In this document: positions 54,024-63,095 of the stretch, piece after piece
Layout of the letters: each line of letters starts with the position of its first letter
Numbering within the stretch: the first letter of the stretch is position 1
DNA from: CAZNPL01 sp964574815
GTDB lineage: Bacteria > Planctomycetota > Phycisphaerae > UBA1845
Reading direction: 5' to 3'
Length of the DNA: 64,000 nt
Assembly: GCA_964574815.1 (NCBI GenBank)
Contig: CAZNPL010000012.1
Location: forward strand, 1-64,000
The notes under the pieces: model-generated
What the model was told of the DNA's origin: nothing
The model's input: the letters and a program-made list of their open reading frames with translations, nothing else
The model's database searches: none
Made by a program: the position numbers and the translations under genes

Positions 54024-56180
54024 CTAGCTGGGAGCCTGGCAGCATGCCAACTCGCCGCCGATGGCGTCCAGTACCGCAAATACGTCCAGCAAGTTAATGG
54101 TGCCGTTGCCCCCGCACGGCTCGATGTCATCTTGCGCGAAGGAGCAACTCGAGAAGTCGCCTGCGATGCCTTCGAGGATGCAAAAGATGTCGAACAGATT
54201 TCGAACACCATTTCCATCGATATCCGCATAGGCATTCGTAACGCTGGCGTGGATCGTCGCACCGATTCGGAGCGGGTTGACGATCACAGGCGTGCCGTTG
54301 TCGTCCAGCATCGTTGTCGCGGGCGGCGCCAGCGGCTCCAAGGTGAATGTTCCGAAGGCGTCGTTGGACATCTCGAAAACGAAAGTTCCTGCATAGCGGG
54401 AGGTCCCGAAATCTTCCGTTCCGGTGGTCTGGCCGAACCAGCCGAAGTGCACGTTGGCCAGGTCGATCGTGATCGTATCCAGTGGGACCGATGGCGTTCC
54501 TTTAGAGAAGTGGTCCGGCCGGCAATCGTCGAGGTAGATGCCGTCGAAATGTTCGGCGGCAAGCTCAGCCGGGCACGTGGGACATACGTCCTCATTCCCA
54601 GGGTCGCAAGCGCCGTTTTCGTCAGCGTCGGCGTTAAATAAAGAAAGGGTGCCTCCGCATGCGCTCGTGAGCGATGCGCCGCCAATGGACACTTCCACGC
54701 TCTGTAACTGCTCCGGATTCCAGCCGGAAACCATGACGTCGACCGCAACCACATCGCCGGGTGCGATGGTGATCTCGTTGCCCTGCCCCGCTCTCGGAAC
54801 AAGCTCGATCGTGGGGATCGTTTGCGGCGCGGCCTCCGAAGCGTCCAGCATGAACAGCCCGTGCTGGCGATCGGACACCAAGATAGTTCCGCTTGGCAGA
54901 AACGGGTAATTGCTCCAGGCGCCCGAGAAGTCGCGGTCGTCGTTTTCCGGAAAGGTGTCGTAGAACCCGACCTGCTGGGCATTTTGGACGTCGGAGACGT
55001 CAAAGATCCGCAGCCCACTGTTGTAGTTGGCCTCGTAGACGAAGTCGCCTCGAACATACAGGTTGTGGTCGATGCTGGGCAGACCGCTGGTAAACGACGT
55101 GACCCAGAACGGGTTGTCGAGGTCCTCGACGTTGAAAACGTGAGTCGTGGTTGTGTCGACGTCGGAGTCTTGCGTTTCGTCCAGTTCGTCGCCCAGCAGA
55201 AAGTGCCGTCGGTCCCGGGTCAACCAGCCCTGGTGCGCGTAGCGAATGTTCGGATAGGTCAGCGAGGCCCGCGTAAACATGTTCTGCTTGTCGGTTACGT
55301 CGATGATGTAGAAGCCGTTCTCTTCGCAGCTGGCGAACGCGATCTCCCGGCCTGCGTAAGTCCCGCTGTCGTAGGTCACGACCATCACGTCGTGAATATC
55401 GACCTCATCCCACGACCCGGCCACGACCGGCGTCGTGGGGTTGGACAGGTCGATGGCCATCAGCCCACGCACGAAATCACTCAAGACCGTGTAGGCGTAG
55501 CCGGACTCCGTGTTAATTGCGATGTTGTGGGCCGTGAAGAAGAAGCCGCCCAGCGTGTCGGTCGAATGCAGCGTTACGTTCCCGTTGTCCATGTCGGTTA
55601 GATCGATGATCTGAAGTCCAAGTCCGGCTTCGCTGACGGCGTAAGCGTACTCGTCAAACACTTTGATGTCGCGCCAAGTCGAGTCGGGGCCGTCGATGTA
55701 TCCGACGACGACCGGGTTCTCGGGATCCGTGACTTCGACGAAGCCGGTCCCTCCGAACAACCCGTAGATGCCGTATTCGCGGCCGGAAGGCGACACGTAG
55801 CCCCAGCAGTCGTTGGCCGAGTTCGTCTGGCTGATCGCCTCCGGGAAGGCGCTCCTCGGCACCCAGCTCAAGAGCTGCACATCCGACGCTGGAAACGCCG
55901 GGCACGAAATGCTGCAATCTGATCCATCCCCCTGAAACACTCCTCCGTCAGAGCGGCACTCCGACCCATCGGCGGTGATCGTGCACGTAGCGTCCGGCAG
56001 GCAGCAGGCCCCGGCTGCAGCCGCAGCGCTGGACTGTACAGCCTGATTCATTTCGTAGTTCTCTATTTCCGCTGAGAGTGCCTGCAATGCCTCCTCAGGT
56101 GGTACGGCCGGAGCAGGTGACGCCTGCACCGAAGCCCAAACCAAGAGCACGGGGAACAAGATCCTCGTTCGAGTAGACAT
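54024..56180 (-). CDS. Choice-of-anchor B (LVIVD-repeat) secreted protein with dockerin-like C-terminus
   Basis: A 718-residue exported protein (leader ILFPVLLVWASVQASPAPA; ribosome site GGAGG at seven bases). After the leader is one Cys-rich module (ACCLPDATCTITADGSEC). Residues ~95-425 are LVIVD-type beta-propeller repeats typical of the choice-of-anchor B family: DCWGYVSPSGREYGIYG, GTGFVEVTDPENPVVVGYI, LGLQIIDLTD, GLMAIDLSNPTTPVVAG, FYIIDVTDKQN, and GLRIFDVSDVQNAQQVGFYD. A beta-rich domain follows, and the protein ends in a dockerin-like pair (ADIDGNGVRNLFDIFCIL and GGNGTINLLDVFAVLDAI). Family members carry varied surface-anchoring tails; here the dockerin-like tail takes that place. Confidence 0.9.
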   Translation of the reverse strand: MSTRTRILFPVLLVWASVQASPAPAVPPEEALQALSAEIENYEMNQAVQSSAAAAAGACCLPDATCTITADGSECRSDGGVFQGDGSDCSISCPAFPASDVQLLSWVPRSAFPEAISQTNSANDCWGYVSPSGREYGIYGLFGGTGFVEVTDPENPVVVGYIDGPDSTWRDIKVFDEYAYAVSEAGLGLQIIDLTDMDNGNVTLHSTDTLGGFFFTAHNIAINTESGYAYTVLSDFVRGLMAIDLSNPTTPVVAGSWDEVDIHDVMVVTYDSGTYAGREIAFASCEENGFYIIDVTDKQNMFTRASLTYPNIRYAHQGWLTRDRRHFLLGDELDETQDSDVDTTTTHVFNVEDLDNPFWVTSFTSGLPSIDHNLYVRGDFVYEANYNSGLRIFDVSDVQNAQQVGFYDTFPENDDRDFSGAWSNYPFLPSGTILVSDRQHGLFMLDASEAAPQTIPTIELVPRAGQGNEITIAPGDVVAVDVMVSGWNPEQLQSVEVSIGGASLTSACGGTLSLFNADADENGACDPGNEDVCPTCPAELAAEHFDGIYLDDCRPDHFSKGTPSVPLDTITIDLANVHFGWFGQTTGTEDFGTSRYAGTFVFEMSNDAFGTFTLEPLAPPATTMLDDNGTPVIVNPLRIGATIHASVTNAYADIDGNGVRNLFDIFCILEGIAGDFSSCSFAQDDIEPCGGNGTINLLDVFAVLDAIGGELACCQAPS

Positions 56181-56341
56181 ACTCCGTCCTCCACGATCGG
56201 ATTGCGAAAGCTGGTATTTGGCCCGAGAAAACCCCTTTCCTTCGGCCCGTTCTAGTGAGTAAGTGTAACGATCGAAAAGGAAAACGCAAGTCCGGAGTGG
56301 AGTGGCCCTGTGAGGAAGCTGGATGAGGCTATCACCCAGCC

Positions 56342-57301
56342 TTATTCGAAGCGTCCGCGAAAGTGTTCCGCCGGATACTTTACGGCGTTCTTTTTCATCT
56401 TGTCCGCCAGAGCGGCGGCCAGATCGATTTTCATCGTCTGAGCGAACGAAAGGACGTACGCAAGAACATCGGCGATTTCCTCCCGTATCCGGGCCATACG
56501 GCCCTCGTCGTCCACGATGTTGTCAAGCTCATCGGAACGCAGCCACTGGAAGTGCTCCATCAGCTCAGCGGCCTCAATGGCAATGGAAGCTGAAAGGTTC
56601 TTCGGGTCGTGAAAGGGTTGCCATTCTCGCTCTGCGATGAAGCGGTACATGATTTTCTTCAGGTTGTCGACGGTGGCCGTGTCGTCGGCGATTGTCTCGC
56701 TCAGATCTTCCACATCGCGCCGGCGCGTGCCGGGCACGGCATGCTTCTCGAGCATGCGGATGATCTCGTCCGTGTCGTCGCACCGGTGCACGTGGCGGGT
56801 GCTGGCGGCGCGGTGCGCATGCATTTCTTCAAGCAAGGTATCCCAAGCGTGTCCGGCGATAATGATGGGCCGGGGCGTGATCGTTTCCTTGCTCACGAAT
56901 TCCCAAGTGATGCCGAGCTCCGACAGCGTTCCCGTGCCCCCGTCGAGGACGATGAAGCCCCCGCTGAGTCGGATCATCATACGAATCCTGGCGAGCAGGT
57001 CGGACGCCGCGAGAATCTCATCAAGATAGTCGTTGGGCGCCAGTTCGCCCCGGGCGTCGCGGATGTAGCTGGGACACGTGACGCCGATCGTATGTCCACC
57101 CGCGTCTTTGGCCCCCTTGCAGGACGCTTTCATGGTCCCGTCGTAACCGCCGTTAAGCAGTTCGAAACCGCCCGACGCCAATGCGTGACCGATGCGGTAG
57201 GCCCGTTGATACAACTCCGAGCCCTCAGCGGCGGAGTAGCTGCCGAACACGGCGATGGTTGTGGTTCCGGTGGATGGATTCAAATCGCCTGGGTTGCTCA
57301 C
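56342..57301 (-). CDS. LOG-like Rossmann domain fused to MazG-like nucleotide pyrophosphohydrolase
   Basis: A 319-residue cytoplasmic two-domain protein. The GTG at 57301 is chosen for its AGGAG six bases upstream; an in-frame TTG at 57337 lacks one. Residues ~12-200 form a Rossmann-like LOG/TIGR00730-type domain: IAVFGSYSA, GGFELLNGGYDGTM, and IVLDGGTGTLSELGITWEF, which contains the 'GG.GT..E' motif of LOG phosphoribohydrolases. Residues ~220-319 form an all-alpha MazG/dCTPase-type pyrophosphohydrolase: WQPFHDPKNLSASIAIEAAELMEHFQW, given here as PKNLSASI and EAAELMEHFQW, then REEIADVLAYVLSFA and KMKKNAVKYP, with the E..E and E..D metal ligands in place. A combined activity (NTP to NMP, then NMP to base plus ribose-5-phosphate) would degrade nucleotides. 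Domain assignments are solid; the pathway is inference. Confidence 0.88.
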   Translation of the reverse strand: MSNPGDLNPSTGTTTIAVFGSYSAAEGSELYQRAYRIGHALASGGFELLNGGYDGTMKASCKGAKDAGGHTIGVTCPSYIRDARGELAPNDYLDEILAASDLLARIRMMIRLSGGFIVLDGGTGTLSELGITWEFVSKETITPRPIIIAGHAWDTLLEEMHAHRAASTRHVHRCDDTDEIIRMLEKHAVPGTRRRDVEDLSETIADDTATVDNLKKIMYRFIAEREWQPFHDPKNLSASIAIEAAELMEHFQWLRSDELDNIVDDEGRMARIREEIADVLAYVLSFAQTMKIDLAAALADKMKKNAVKYPAEHFRGRFE

Positions 57302-57750
57302 GGTGGGCTCCTGTGGCCTCTTCGGGTCACGGGGCAATCTAGAGGCCGAACTACGCAGGTGTCAATGCGCCGTCGGCCCTCTCACGTGGGGTCCTGATGC
57401 TCGCGAAGGCGCGTCCGGTGCCGGAGCTCGGCCCGCCGGTACGGCTGCGCACCGTCGCCTTGCTCCGAACACCGCCGTGAAGAGTGCCAGCCAACTCGGG
57501 CCACGGTCTAACGCCGGGCAGGGGACGACCGGTGCTCAAACAATGTCCGCGGTTGTGGCGCTCGACGGGAACCCGGTTCTGTTAACGGTCGCGACCGCAG
57601 TTGACGACACATGGATGTGAGAGGAAGGAACGCCGGAAAGTGGAATCGGAAAGGAAGGTTCTGTACGATCAGGCCTGAGCACCTACGATTAAGATTCTTC
57701 TGATTGAGCGCGGATTCTAACGTCCTTCCATGAGACAAGGAGATTCGGTC
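57302..57750. other. Divergent intergenic region
   Basis: This 449-bp region lies between the divergent LOG/MazG fusion and the Cys-rich lipoprotein gene and should hold both promoters. A perfect ten-base palindrome TCAGGCCTGA is at 57669-57678, and a TAAGAT hexamer shortly after could be a -10 box for the rightward gene; neither is conclusive. No credible gene was found. Confidence 0.4.
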
Positions 57751-60321
57751 ATGAAGCTTCTTCTATCACGCCCGGTTTGGTTCAGCGCCTGTGCATGCGC
57801 CGTGCTGCTGCTCGCGGCGTTCATGGGCTGCGTTCCCCCCGTCCCGGAGCCCCAGCCCGTTTTCGGTTCGGGGGTCGATGAAAACGCGGACCAGAACGAG
57901 GCCGCTGAGATTCTCTCAGATGAACTGGCCGATCTCGTGCCGAGTGATGACGCCAAGATACTCGGCGCGGTCCGGCTGCAAACGGGCCCGGTTGGCGCGG
58001 TCGCCGGCCTGGGCCTTGAAGACGGAACGCGCGTCTTCCTGCTGGGGCAGGCGGATGCGGCGGGCGGAGTCGAGCTGACGGGCGCCGTCCTTGAAGACGA
58101 GGACGGCAACCTAATTATGTTGCAGGAGAACTTCGAGAATGCGATCAAGATTACGCATGCCACGGGCGACGCCGTGCTTGTGGAGGCCGCGGGCGAAGGT
58201 CATCGCCTCACGGTGACGCTCAATGCGAGTATTCCTGCGAGTACGCTCGTCATCGACGTTGGCTCGGACGGAGTACCGGTGCTCAACGAAGGCGAATCCA
58301 CGGTCCACGGCACTGAGAATGCCTCGTATAACGTCACCCGCATCACCCTTCCAAGAAGCGACCAGTTGCCGAAGTACCGGCTGGAGGTACAGAGTACCCT
58401 GTCCGACGATTGCCCGACAGTGGAGGCGATCGGCAATACCGTGGGGCAGGCGTGCCTCCTGTGGGGGCTTGTTTCGGGAGGCTTTGCGGAGAATGCCCTC
58501 GACCGGACATGCCTCCTGCAGCAAGCCGCCCTCGACGGCTTGCGCGGCTCGGATCCGGTGCCGATCGCAAGTGGAGGAGAGGAACTCGCCCCCAAACTGA
58601 TCGCCGGACTGAAGCTGGGTCAGGAGCTCACGTGCCAGGTGATCAAGAACGGCTTGAGTGCCGCAAGCATCATCAAGAGCCTCTCGTATCCCGACCTGGC
58701 ATGCCTGGCGTATTCGATTGCCGACGAGGGTGCCCGCCTGCTTACCGAGGACGGGCGTAACCTTCCCCAGGTCATCTGCGATTCTCTTACGTCTCCGGTG
58801 ATCGGCATCGGATGCTCCAACACGTGCGTCGGCGCCGACAACGGTCGGTGCGAAGATGGGGGACCGTTGTCGATGGCCTCGATTTGTCTTCCCGCCACGG
58901 ACTGCAATGATTGCGGCCCGCGCGACGTGCCCGGCTGCTCGAATACGTGTGCTACGGCGAGGAACGACATTTGTGAGGAGGGGCGAGGATGCGACACGGG
59001 CACCGACTGTCATGATTGCGGCGGGGCCACGCCCGTACCCGGTTGCTCGGACCGGTGCGACAGTGCCGGGGACGGGGAATGTGACGACGGCGGGCCCGGG
59101 TCGGTGACCAGCGGCTGCGCGTTCGGCACGGACTGCACGGATTGCGGCCCGCGCGATCCGGAAGACGAGCCGGATGTGGCCGAAGAGGACTGCTCGGACG
59201 AAGGAATCTGCAACGTCAACTGCCCTACCTTCGAACCCGACGTCAACTGCACGAACGCGGAGCTTTGTGCCGCGAACGGATTCTGCTGCGTCGGCGACGG
59301 TATTTGCGACATCCAATCCTGCAACGAACGGGACACCGACTGCACCAACGCGGACTACTGCAGCCGGCGGAGCTTCTGCTGCGACGATGATAACGTATGC
59401 GACGACGAAAGGGTCGGTGCGGACTGTCCGACGCCCGGTGCCGATTGCTCGTTCTGCGGCATTGCCGATGGCGTGTGCATCCTGCTCTGCGAGCCCGAGG
59501 ACCCTGATTGTGCGGCCGATGAGGACCCGGGGGAGGCCGAGGGAGGGTGCTGTTATAATGACACCGTTTCCTGCATCGGGCCGGTAAGCACGGACGATTG
59601 CATCGCGGCGGGCGGCGAGCCGCAAGATGCGTGTCTGCCTGATCCCTGCATCTTTGCGTGCTGTTTTCCCGAGGGGAACTGCGTCGAAGATCGTTCGGTC
59701 GACGACTGCATGGCGGAGGGCGGCACCGTGAATCCCAGAGGTTCCACGTGTGATTCGGTGGTCTGTGGAGATGGATTCCCGCAGGTGTTCCGCGGTACCG
59801 GGACGAGAACACTGACTGCGGAGGGTAGCTTTCCGGGCGGCACAGCGGTGAGTCGGCAGTCGATCGATGTGGAGTTCCGACTTTACGAAAACGGCCTCGT
59901 GGACGCGGTGATCGATACGCCCGACGGCGAGGTGGTCGAGGTGCCTGTCATTGGAGGTGGCACCGAGACTCAGATTCTGAACAACCAGTGGGTTGAGACC
60001 ACCTGCCCCGCCGACGCTTCGGCCAACGCCGGGCAGACCGTGACGATCATCGAGTATACGTTTGGAAACGTTGGCTGGGAGGGAGACTCGGCCGCCGACG
60101 GCACATTTGAGATTGCTTTTCAAAGTGTCTACTTGAACGCCGTGATTTCCGGCAGCGTGTCGAGTGCGAGCGTTTCGGCGAGTGGCGAATGGCCTGATCC
60201 GCAAGGATTCCCCGACGGGGCGCAGTCCTCGAACTTCATCTGCTCGTCCACAGAGACCACGGTTTTCAGCCGAATCGAGTGGCAGTTCTCGGCGCAGCGG
60301 GTGGCCGGCACTGCAGAGTGA
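57751..60321 (+). CDS. Large Cys-rich lipoprotein
   Basis: An 856-residue lipoprotein. The start at ATG 57751 has AAGGAG eight bases upstream; an upstream in-frame ATG at 57730 overlaps that site and is disfavoured. The leader ends in a lipobox (LLAAFMGC), followed by an acidic linker. Residues ~40-340 form a non-repetitive domain (beta-rich, then helical). Residues ~350-470 contain three 'CSNTC....DGRCEDGG......C...TDC.DCGPR' modules (for example CSDRCDSAGDGECDDGG), seen in myxobacterial and planctomycete surface proteins. More cysteine pairs follow, with two 'CC.....C' modules of the CCLPD type (GCCYNDTVSC, ACCFPEGNCVEDRS). The last ~180 residues are a beta-sandwich-like domain. Heavy disulfide potential points to a periplasmic or surface location. 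Confidence 0.87.
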   Translation: MKLLLSRPVWFSACACAVLLLAAFMGCVPPVPEPQPVFGSGVDENADQNEAAEILSDELADLVPSDDAKILGAVRLQTGPVGAVAGLGLEDGTRVFLLGQADAAGGVELTGAVLEDEDGNLIMLQENFENAIKITHATGDAVLVEAAGEGHRLTVTLNASIPASTLVIDVGSDGVPVLNEGESTVHGTENASYNVTRITLPRSDQLPKYRLEVQSTLSDDCPTVEAIGNTVGQACLLWGLVSGGFAENALDRTCLLQQAALDGLRGSDPVPIASGGEELAPKLIAGLKLGQELTCQVIKNGLSAASIIKSLSYPDLACLAYSIADEGARLLTEDGRNLPQVICDSLTSPVIGIGCSNTCVGADNGRCEDGGPLSMASICLPATDCNDCGPRDVPGCSNTCATARNDICEEGRGCDTGTDCHDCGGATPVPGCSDRCDSAGDGECDDGGPGSVTSGCAFGTDCTDCGPRDPEDEPDVAEEDCSDEGICNVNCPTFEPDVNCTNAELCAANGFCCVGDGICDIQSCNERDTDCTNADYCSRRSFCCDDDNVCDDERVGADCPTPGADCSFCGIADGVCILLCEPEDPDCAADEDPGEAEGGCCYNDTVSCIGPVSTDDCIAAGGEPQDACLPDPCIFACCFPEGNCVEDRSVDDCMAEGGTVNPRGSTCDSVVCGDGFPQVFRGTGTRTLTAEGSFPGGTAVSRQSIDVEFRLYENGLVDAVIDTPDGEVVEVPVIGGGTETQILNNQWVETTCPADASANAGQTVTIIEYTFGNVGWEGDSAADGTFEIAFQSVYLNAVISGSVSSASVSASGEWPDPQGFPDGAQSSNFICSSTETTVFSRIEWQFSAQRVAGTAE

Positions 60322-60676
60322 CCGCCCGGACTCCATCCTCCGGTGACTTGTCCATTCGGTGCGGTCCGTGCGCGCGGGCCGAGGGGGACCGGTCGTGATT
60401 GGCCATACTGCAGGAGGCGAGCCGGGCCTCGTTTTCTGTCAAGCAAGCGGTCCGGGCGCAACCCAACCACCCAAAACCTCTCGCCGGCTTCACGAATCGC
60501 AGACCCGTGCCTACAATCGCAACGAGCGGTAAACGGGCTGGACCATTCCGAAGCGGGTTGCGAGGAACATCGTTCGTGTTTTTCGCCGTCGCTGCCTGGA
60601 TTGATGTTATGCTCGTCAACGGCTTTACGAGAAGTGCTCGCGATAACGAACCAAGATCCGATCGGAGAACATTCGT
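60322..60676. other. Intergenic region
   Basis: These 355 bases lie between the Cys-rich lipoprotein and PQQ-like protein genes, both rightward. No hairpin with a T-tract and no credible gene were seen; a promoter for the propeller gene is likely here but cannot be placed. Confidence 0.35.
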
Positions 60677-61993
60677 ATGTCAGCAGCTCTACGAGTCACT
60701 CGGCCTGTGATGGCCGGCGCGATTGTCCTGCTTACGACCGTAGCGACGATCGCGGACGATTGGCCTCAATGGAGAGGGCCGCAGCGAGACGGAGTGTGGA
60801 GAGAGACCGGAATCATCGACAAGTTGGACAAACCGCAGCTCGATCACGTGTGGCGGGCGGAGCTGGGTAGCGGCTACTGCGGTCCGACGGTTGCCGACGG
60901 GCGAGTCTACGTGATGGACCGCCTGTTATCGCCCAAGCAGGTCGAGCGGGTGCACTGCTTCGACGCCGGCACGGGCGAACGCCTCTGGACGCACACGTAT
61001 GACTGCCCATACCGCGGCGTGCAATACGACGCCGGTCCGCGCGCGTCGGTGACCGTTCACGACGGGCGAGCCTACTCGCTGGGAACCATGGGGCATCTGC
61101 ATTGCTTCGATGCGAAGACCGGGAAGGTGCTCTTCGCCCGGGATCTGAACAGCGAGTACAAGATCCGGATGCCGATTTGGGGAATCGCGGCCGCGCCGCT
61201 GATCGAAGACGACAAGCTGATCCTGCAGATCGGCGGTGAAGGCGATGCGTGCGTCGTCGCCCTCGACCGCAAGACCGGGAAGGAAATCTGGCGGGCACTG
61301 GACGATCGGCCTTCCTACTCGGCGCCCATCATGGTCGAACAGGCGGGCCAGCGCGTGCTGGTGGTCTACACGGCCGACAACGTGGTCGGGCTGGACCCGC
61401 AAAGCGGCGAGGCCTATTGGAAGCATCCGTTCGCGCCGGCGCGCATGCCGATCGGCATCTCGACGCCGGTGGTGCATCGCGATTTGCTCTTCCTGACAAA
61501 CTTCTTCGACGGGTCGTTGCTGCTGCGCCTCGAGCAGGACAGGCCGGCGGTGTCAAAAGTCTGGAAACGGGCCGGCGAAAGCGAGAAGGAGACCGACGCC
61601 CTGCACTCGATCATCTCCACTCCCTACGTCGAGGGAGACTACATCTACGGCGTCGACAGCTACGGCGAACTGCGATGCCTGCGGCTAGACAACGGCGACC
61701 GGGTCTGGGAGAGTCTCGAAGCGGTGCCGAAAGCCCGCTGGGCCACGATCCACTTCGTTGAGAATCACGACAACATCTGGATGTTCAACGAGAAAGGCGA
61801 GCTGATCATCGCCCGGTTGACGCCCGAAGGCTATCAGGAGAAGAGCCGCGCGAAGCTCATCGAGCCGACCCGGGATCAGCTACCGTCACGGCGCGGAGGG
61901 GTGGCGTGGTCTCATCCGGCGTTCGCAAATCGTCACGTCTTCGCCCGCAATGACAAGGAGATCGTCTGCGCCAGCCTTGCGCGGACGCAATAG
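60677..61993 (+). CDS. Exported PQQ-binding-like beta-propeller protein
   Basis: A 438-residue exported protein (leader RPVMAGAIVLLTTVATIA; GGAG nine bases before the ATG). It begins with DDWPQWRGPQRDGVW, the typical opening of planctomycete PQQ-like propellers, followed by repeats such as VHCFDAGTGERLWTHTY, LHCFDAKTGKVLFARDL, VVALDRKTGKEIWRAL, VVGLDPQSGEAYWKHPF and LRCLRLDNGDRVWESL. Each carries the 'LD..TG...W' strand-turn of BamB/PQQ propellers. There is no dockerin or other tail. A BamB-like scaffolding role is less likely than a family-specific periplasmic one because this subgroup is highly expanded in Planctomycetota; the substrate is unknown. Confidence 0.88.
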   Translation: MSAALRVTRPVMAGAIVLLTTVATIADDWPQWRGPQRDGVWRETGIIDKLDKPQLDHVWRAELGSGYCGPTVADGRVYVMDRLLSPKQVERVHCFDAGTGERLWTHTYDCPYRGVQYDAGPRASVTVHDGRAYSLGTMGHLHCFDAKTGKVLFARDLNSEYKIRMPIWGIAAAPLIEDDKLILQIGGEGDACVVALDRKTGKEIWRALDDRPSYSAPIMVEQAGQRVLVVYTADNVVGLDPQSGEAYWKHPFAPARMPIGISTPVVHRDLLFLTNFFDGSLLLRLEQDRPAVSKVWKRAGESEKETDALHSIISTPYVEGDYIYGVDSYGELRCLRLDNGDRVWESLEAVPKARWATIHFVENHDNIWMFNEKGELIIARLTPEGYQEKSRAKLIEPTRDQLPSRRGGVAWSHPAFANRHVFARNDKEIVCASLARTQ

Positions 61994-62148
61994 CGATCCT
62001 CACGCCCGAGGTGTGGACGGCTGCTTTGAAGCGGGGGCGTATGACAACGCTGCCTCGCGGGCTCCGGCCACCGTTCCTCGTTGGTACAATGGGCATCCCC
62101 GGCCCCGGGGCTCGGCGTAATCGATCGCTCAGGTTCGAGGAGGAACGC

Positions 62149-62958
62149 GTGTCCGGGCGAACACCGTGTCCGATCATCCTGGCCCATGGCATATGCCGTT
62201 TTGATCACCTGTTGAACGCCACCTTCGGGCTCGACAACCAGGGTGACGACAGTCTGCACTACTTTCGTAAAATACGCAGCACACTGACGCGAGAGGGCTT
62301 TAAGGTCTTCCATTCAAACGTCGGCTGGTCGGCGGGTGTCGAGACTCGTGCTCAGCAGCTCAAGAACGAGCTGCGCCAGCTCACGCATAACTTCAGGGAC
62401 CACGCCAAAGTGCACATCATCGCGCATAGCATGGGCGGACTCGATGCGAGGCACATGATCGTTGACGAGGGGATGCATGAACGGGTCGCGTCTCTGACCA
62501 CGGTCGGCACGCCTCATCATGGGAGCAGCTTTGCCGACTGGGGTACGGGTCGTTTGGGCGTTCTCATCCCGCTGCTCAAGCGACTGGGCATCGACGCCGC
62601 CGGCTTCGAGGACCTTACCACTGAACGCTGCAAGGCCTTCAATGAACGGGCTGCGAAGTTCGAGAACGAGTGTGGTGTAAGGTATCGCACGGTCGCCGCC
62701 GCGCAGGAACGTAACGCCGTATTCTGGCCGTTGCACTTTTCGCACGGCGTGATCGAGGATACCGAGGGGCCCAACGACGGGCTGGTATCGTGTGAGTCGG
62801 CAAGATGGCGTGAGGAGTACGTTCTCGACGACATCGTGGGCGACCACATCGACGAGATCGGATGGTGTCAACTGAACAATCCGCAGCATTCGGCAAGCAG
62901 GGAAGAAGCTGAACAGAGGATTCGCGACCTCTATTCGCGGATTGCGAGGTCGCTATAG
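62149..62958 (+). CDS. Alpha/beta-hydrolase, triacylglycerol lipase-like
   Basis: A 269-residue lipase-like hydrolase. The GTG at 62149 is chosen for its strong ribosome site (GAGGAGGAA); the frame is open further upstream but without family likeness. Early PIILAHGICRFDHL matches the oxyanion 'P..L.HG..G' region, and VHIIAHSMGGLDARH carries the nucleophile elbow AHSMGG (Ser about residue 94). Later, VGTPHHGSSFADW fits the bacterial lipase 'T.GTPH.GS..AD' motif, and GPNDGLVSCESARW plus DHIDEIGW supply the likely Asp and His. No signal peptide is seen. It resembles family I lipases. T6SS lipase effectors use the same fold, but this gene is far from the T6SS locus and nothing links them directly. 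Confidence 0.87.
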   Translation: MSGRTPCPIILAHGICRFDHLLNATFGLDNQGDDSLHYFRKIRSTLTREGFKVFHSNVGWSAGVETRAQQLKNELRQLTHNFRDHAKVHIIAHSMGGLDARHMIVDEGMHERVASLTTVGTPHHGSSFADWGTGRLGVLIPLLKRLGIDAAGFEDLTTERCKAFNERAAKFENECGVRYRTVAAAQERNAVFWPLHFSHGVIEDTEGPNDGLVSCESARWREEYVLDDIVGDHIDEIGWCQLNNPQHSASREEAEQRIRDLYSRIARSL

Positions 62959-63067
62959 TCCGATAAGAAAGCGAGAGCAAAACCTGCACCTTGGCAGCGT
63001 TATGGGGAGCCGTGGTTGGTCTGTGGCGACGGGCGGAGCGGTGTATCAGGACACGGCCCACAGGGAG

Positions 63068-63087
63068 CGGTGCATCAAGATGCACCG
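63068..63087. repeat. Perfect hairpin between convergent genes
   Basis: CGGTGCATC and GATGCACCG are perfect nine-base arms separated by two bases, between the lipase gene and the convergent GGDEF gene. There is no T-tract on either side, so it may be a processing or weak termination structure serving both genes. Confidence 0.5.
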
Positions 63088-63095
63088 TACGGCTG

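Noticed and set aside
57669..57678. Ten-base palindrome TCAGGCCTGA as an operator
   Set aside because: It is short, GC-rich and could be chance; there is no second copy or clear promoter alignment to support it.
58111..60336. 741-codon open frame on the minus strand
   Set aside because: It is exactly antisense to the Cys-rich lipoprotein gene, which has a ribosome site, lipobox and ordered Cys modules. The antisense product is Arg/Val/Ala-biased with no domain and arises from high GC at third positions.
62149..62958. Lipase as a T6SS effector
   Set aside because: The fold matches Tle-type effectors in general, but the gene is 36 kb from the T6SS locus, with no vgrG, adaptor or immunity gene beside it.
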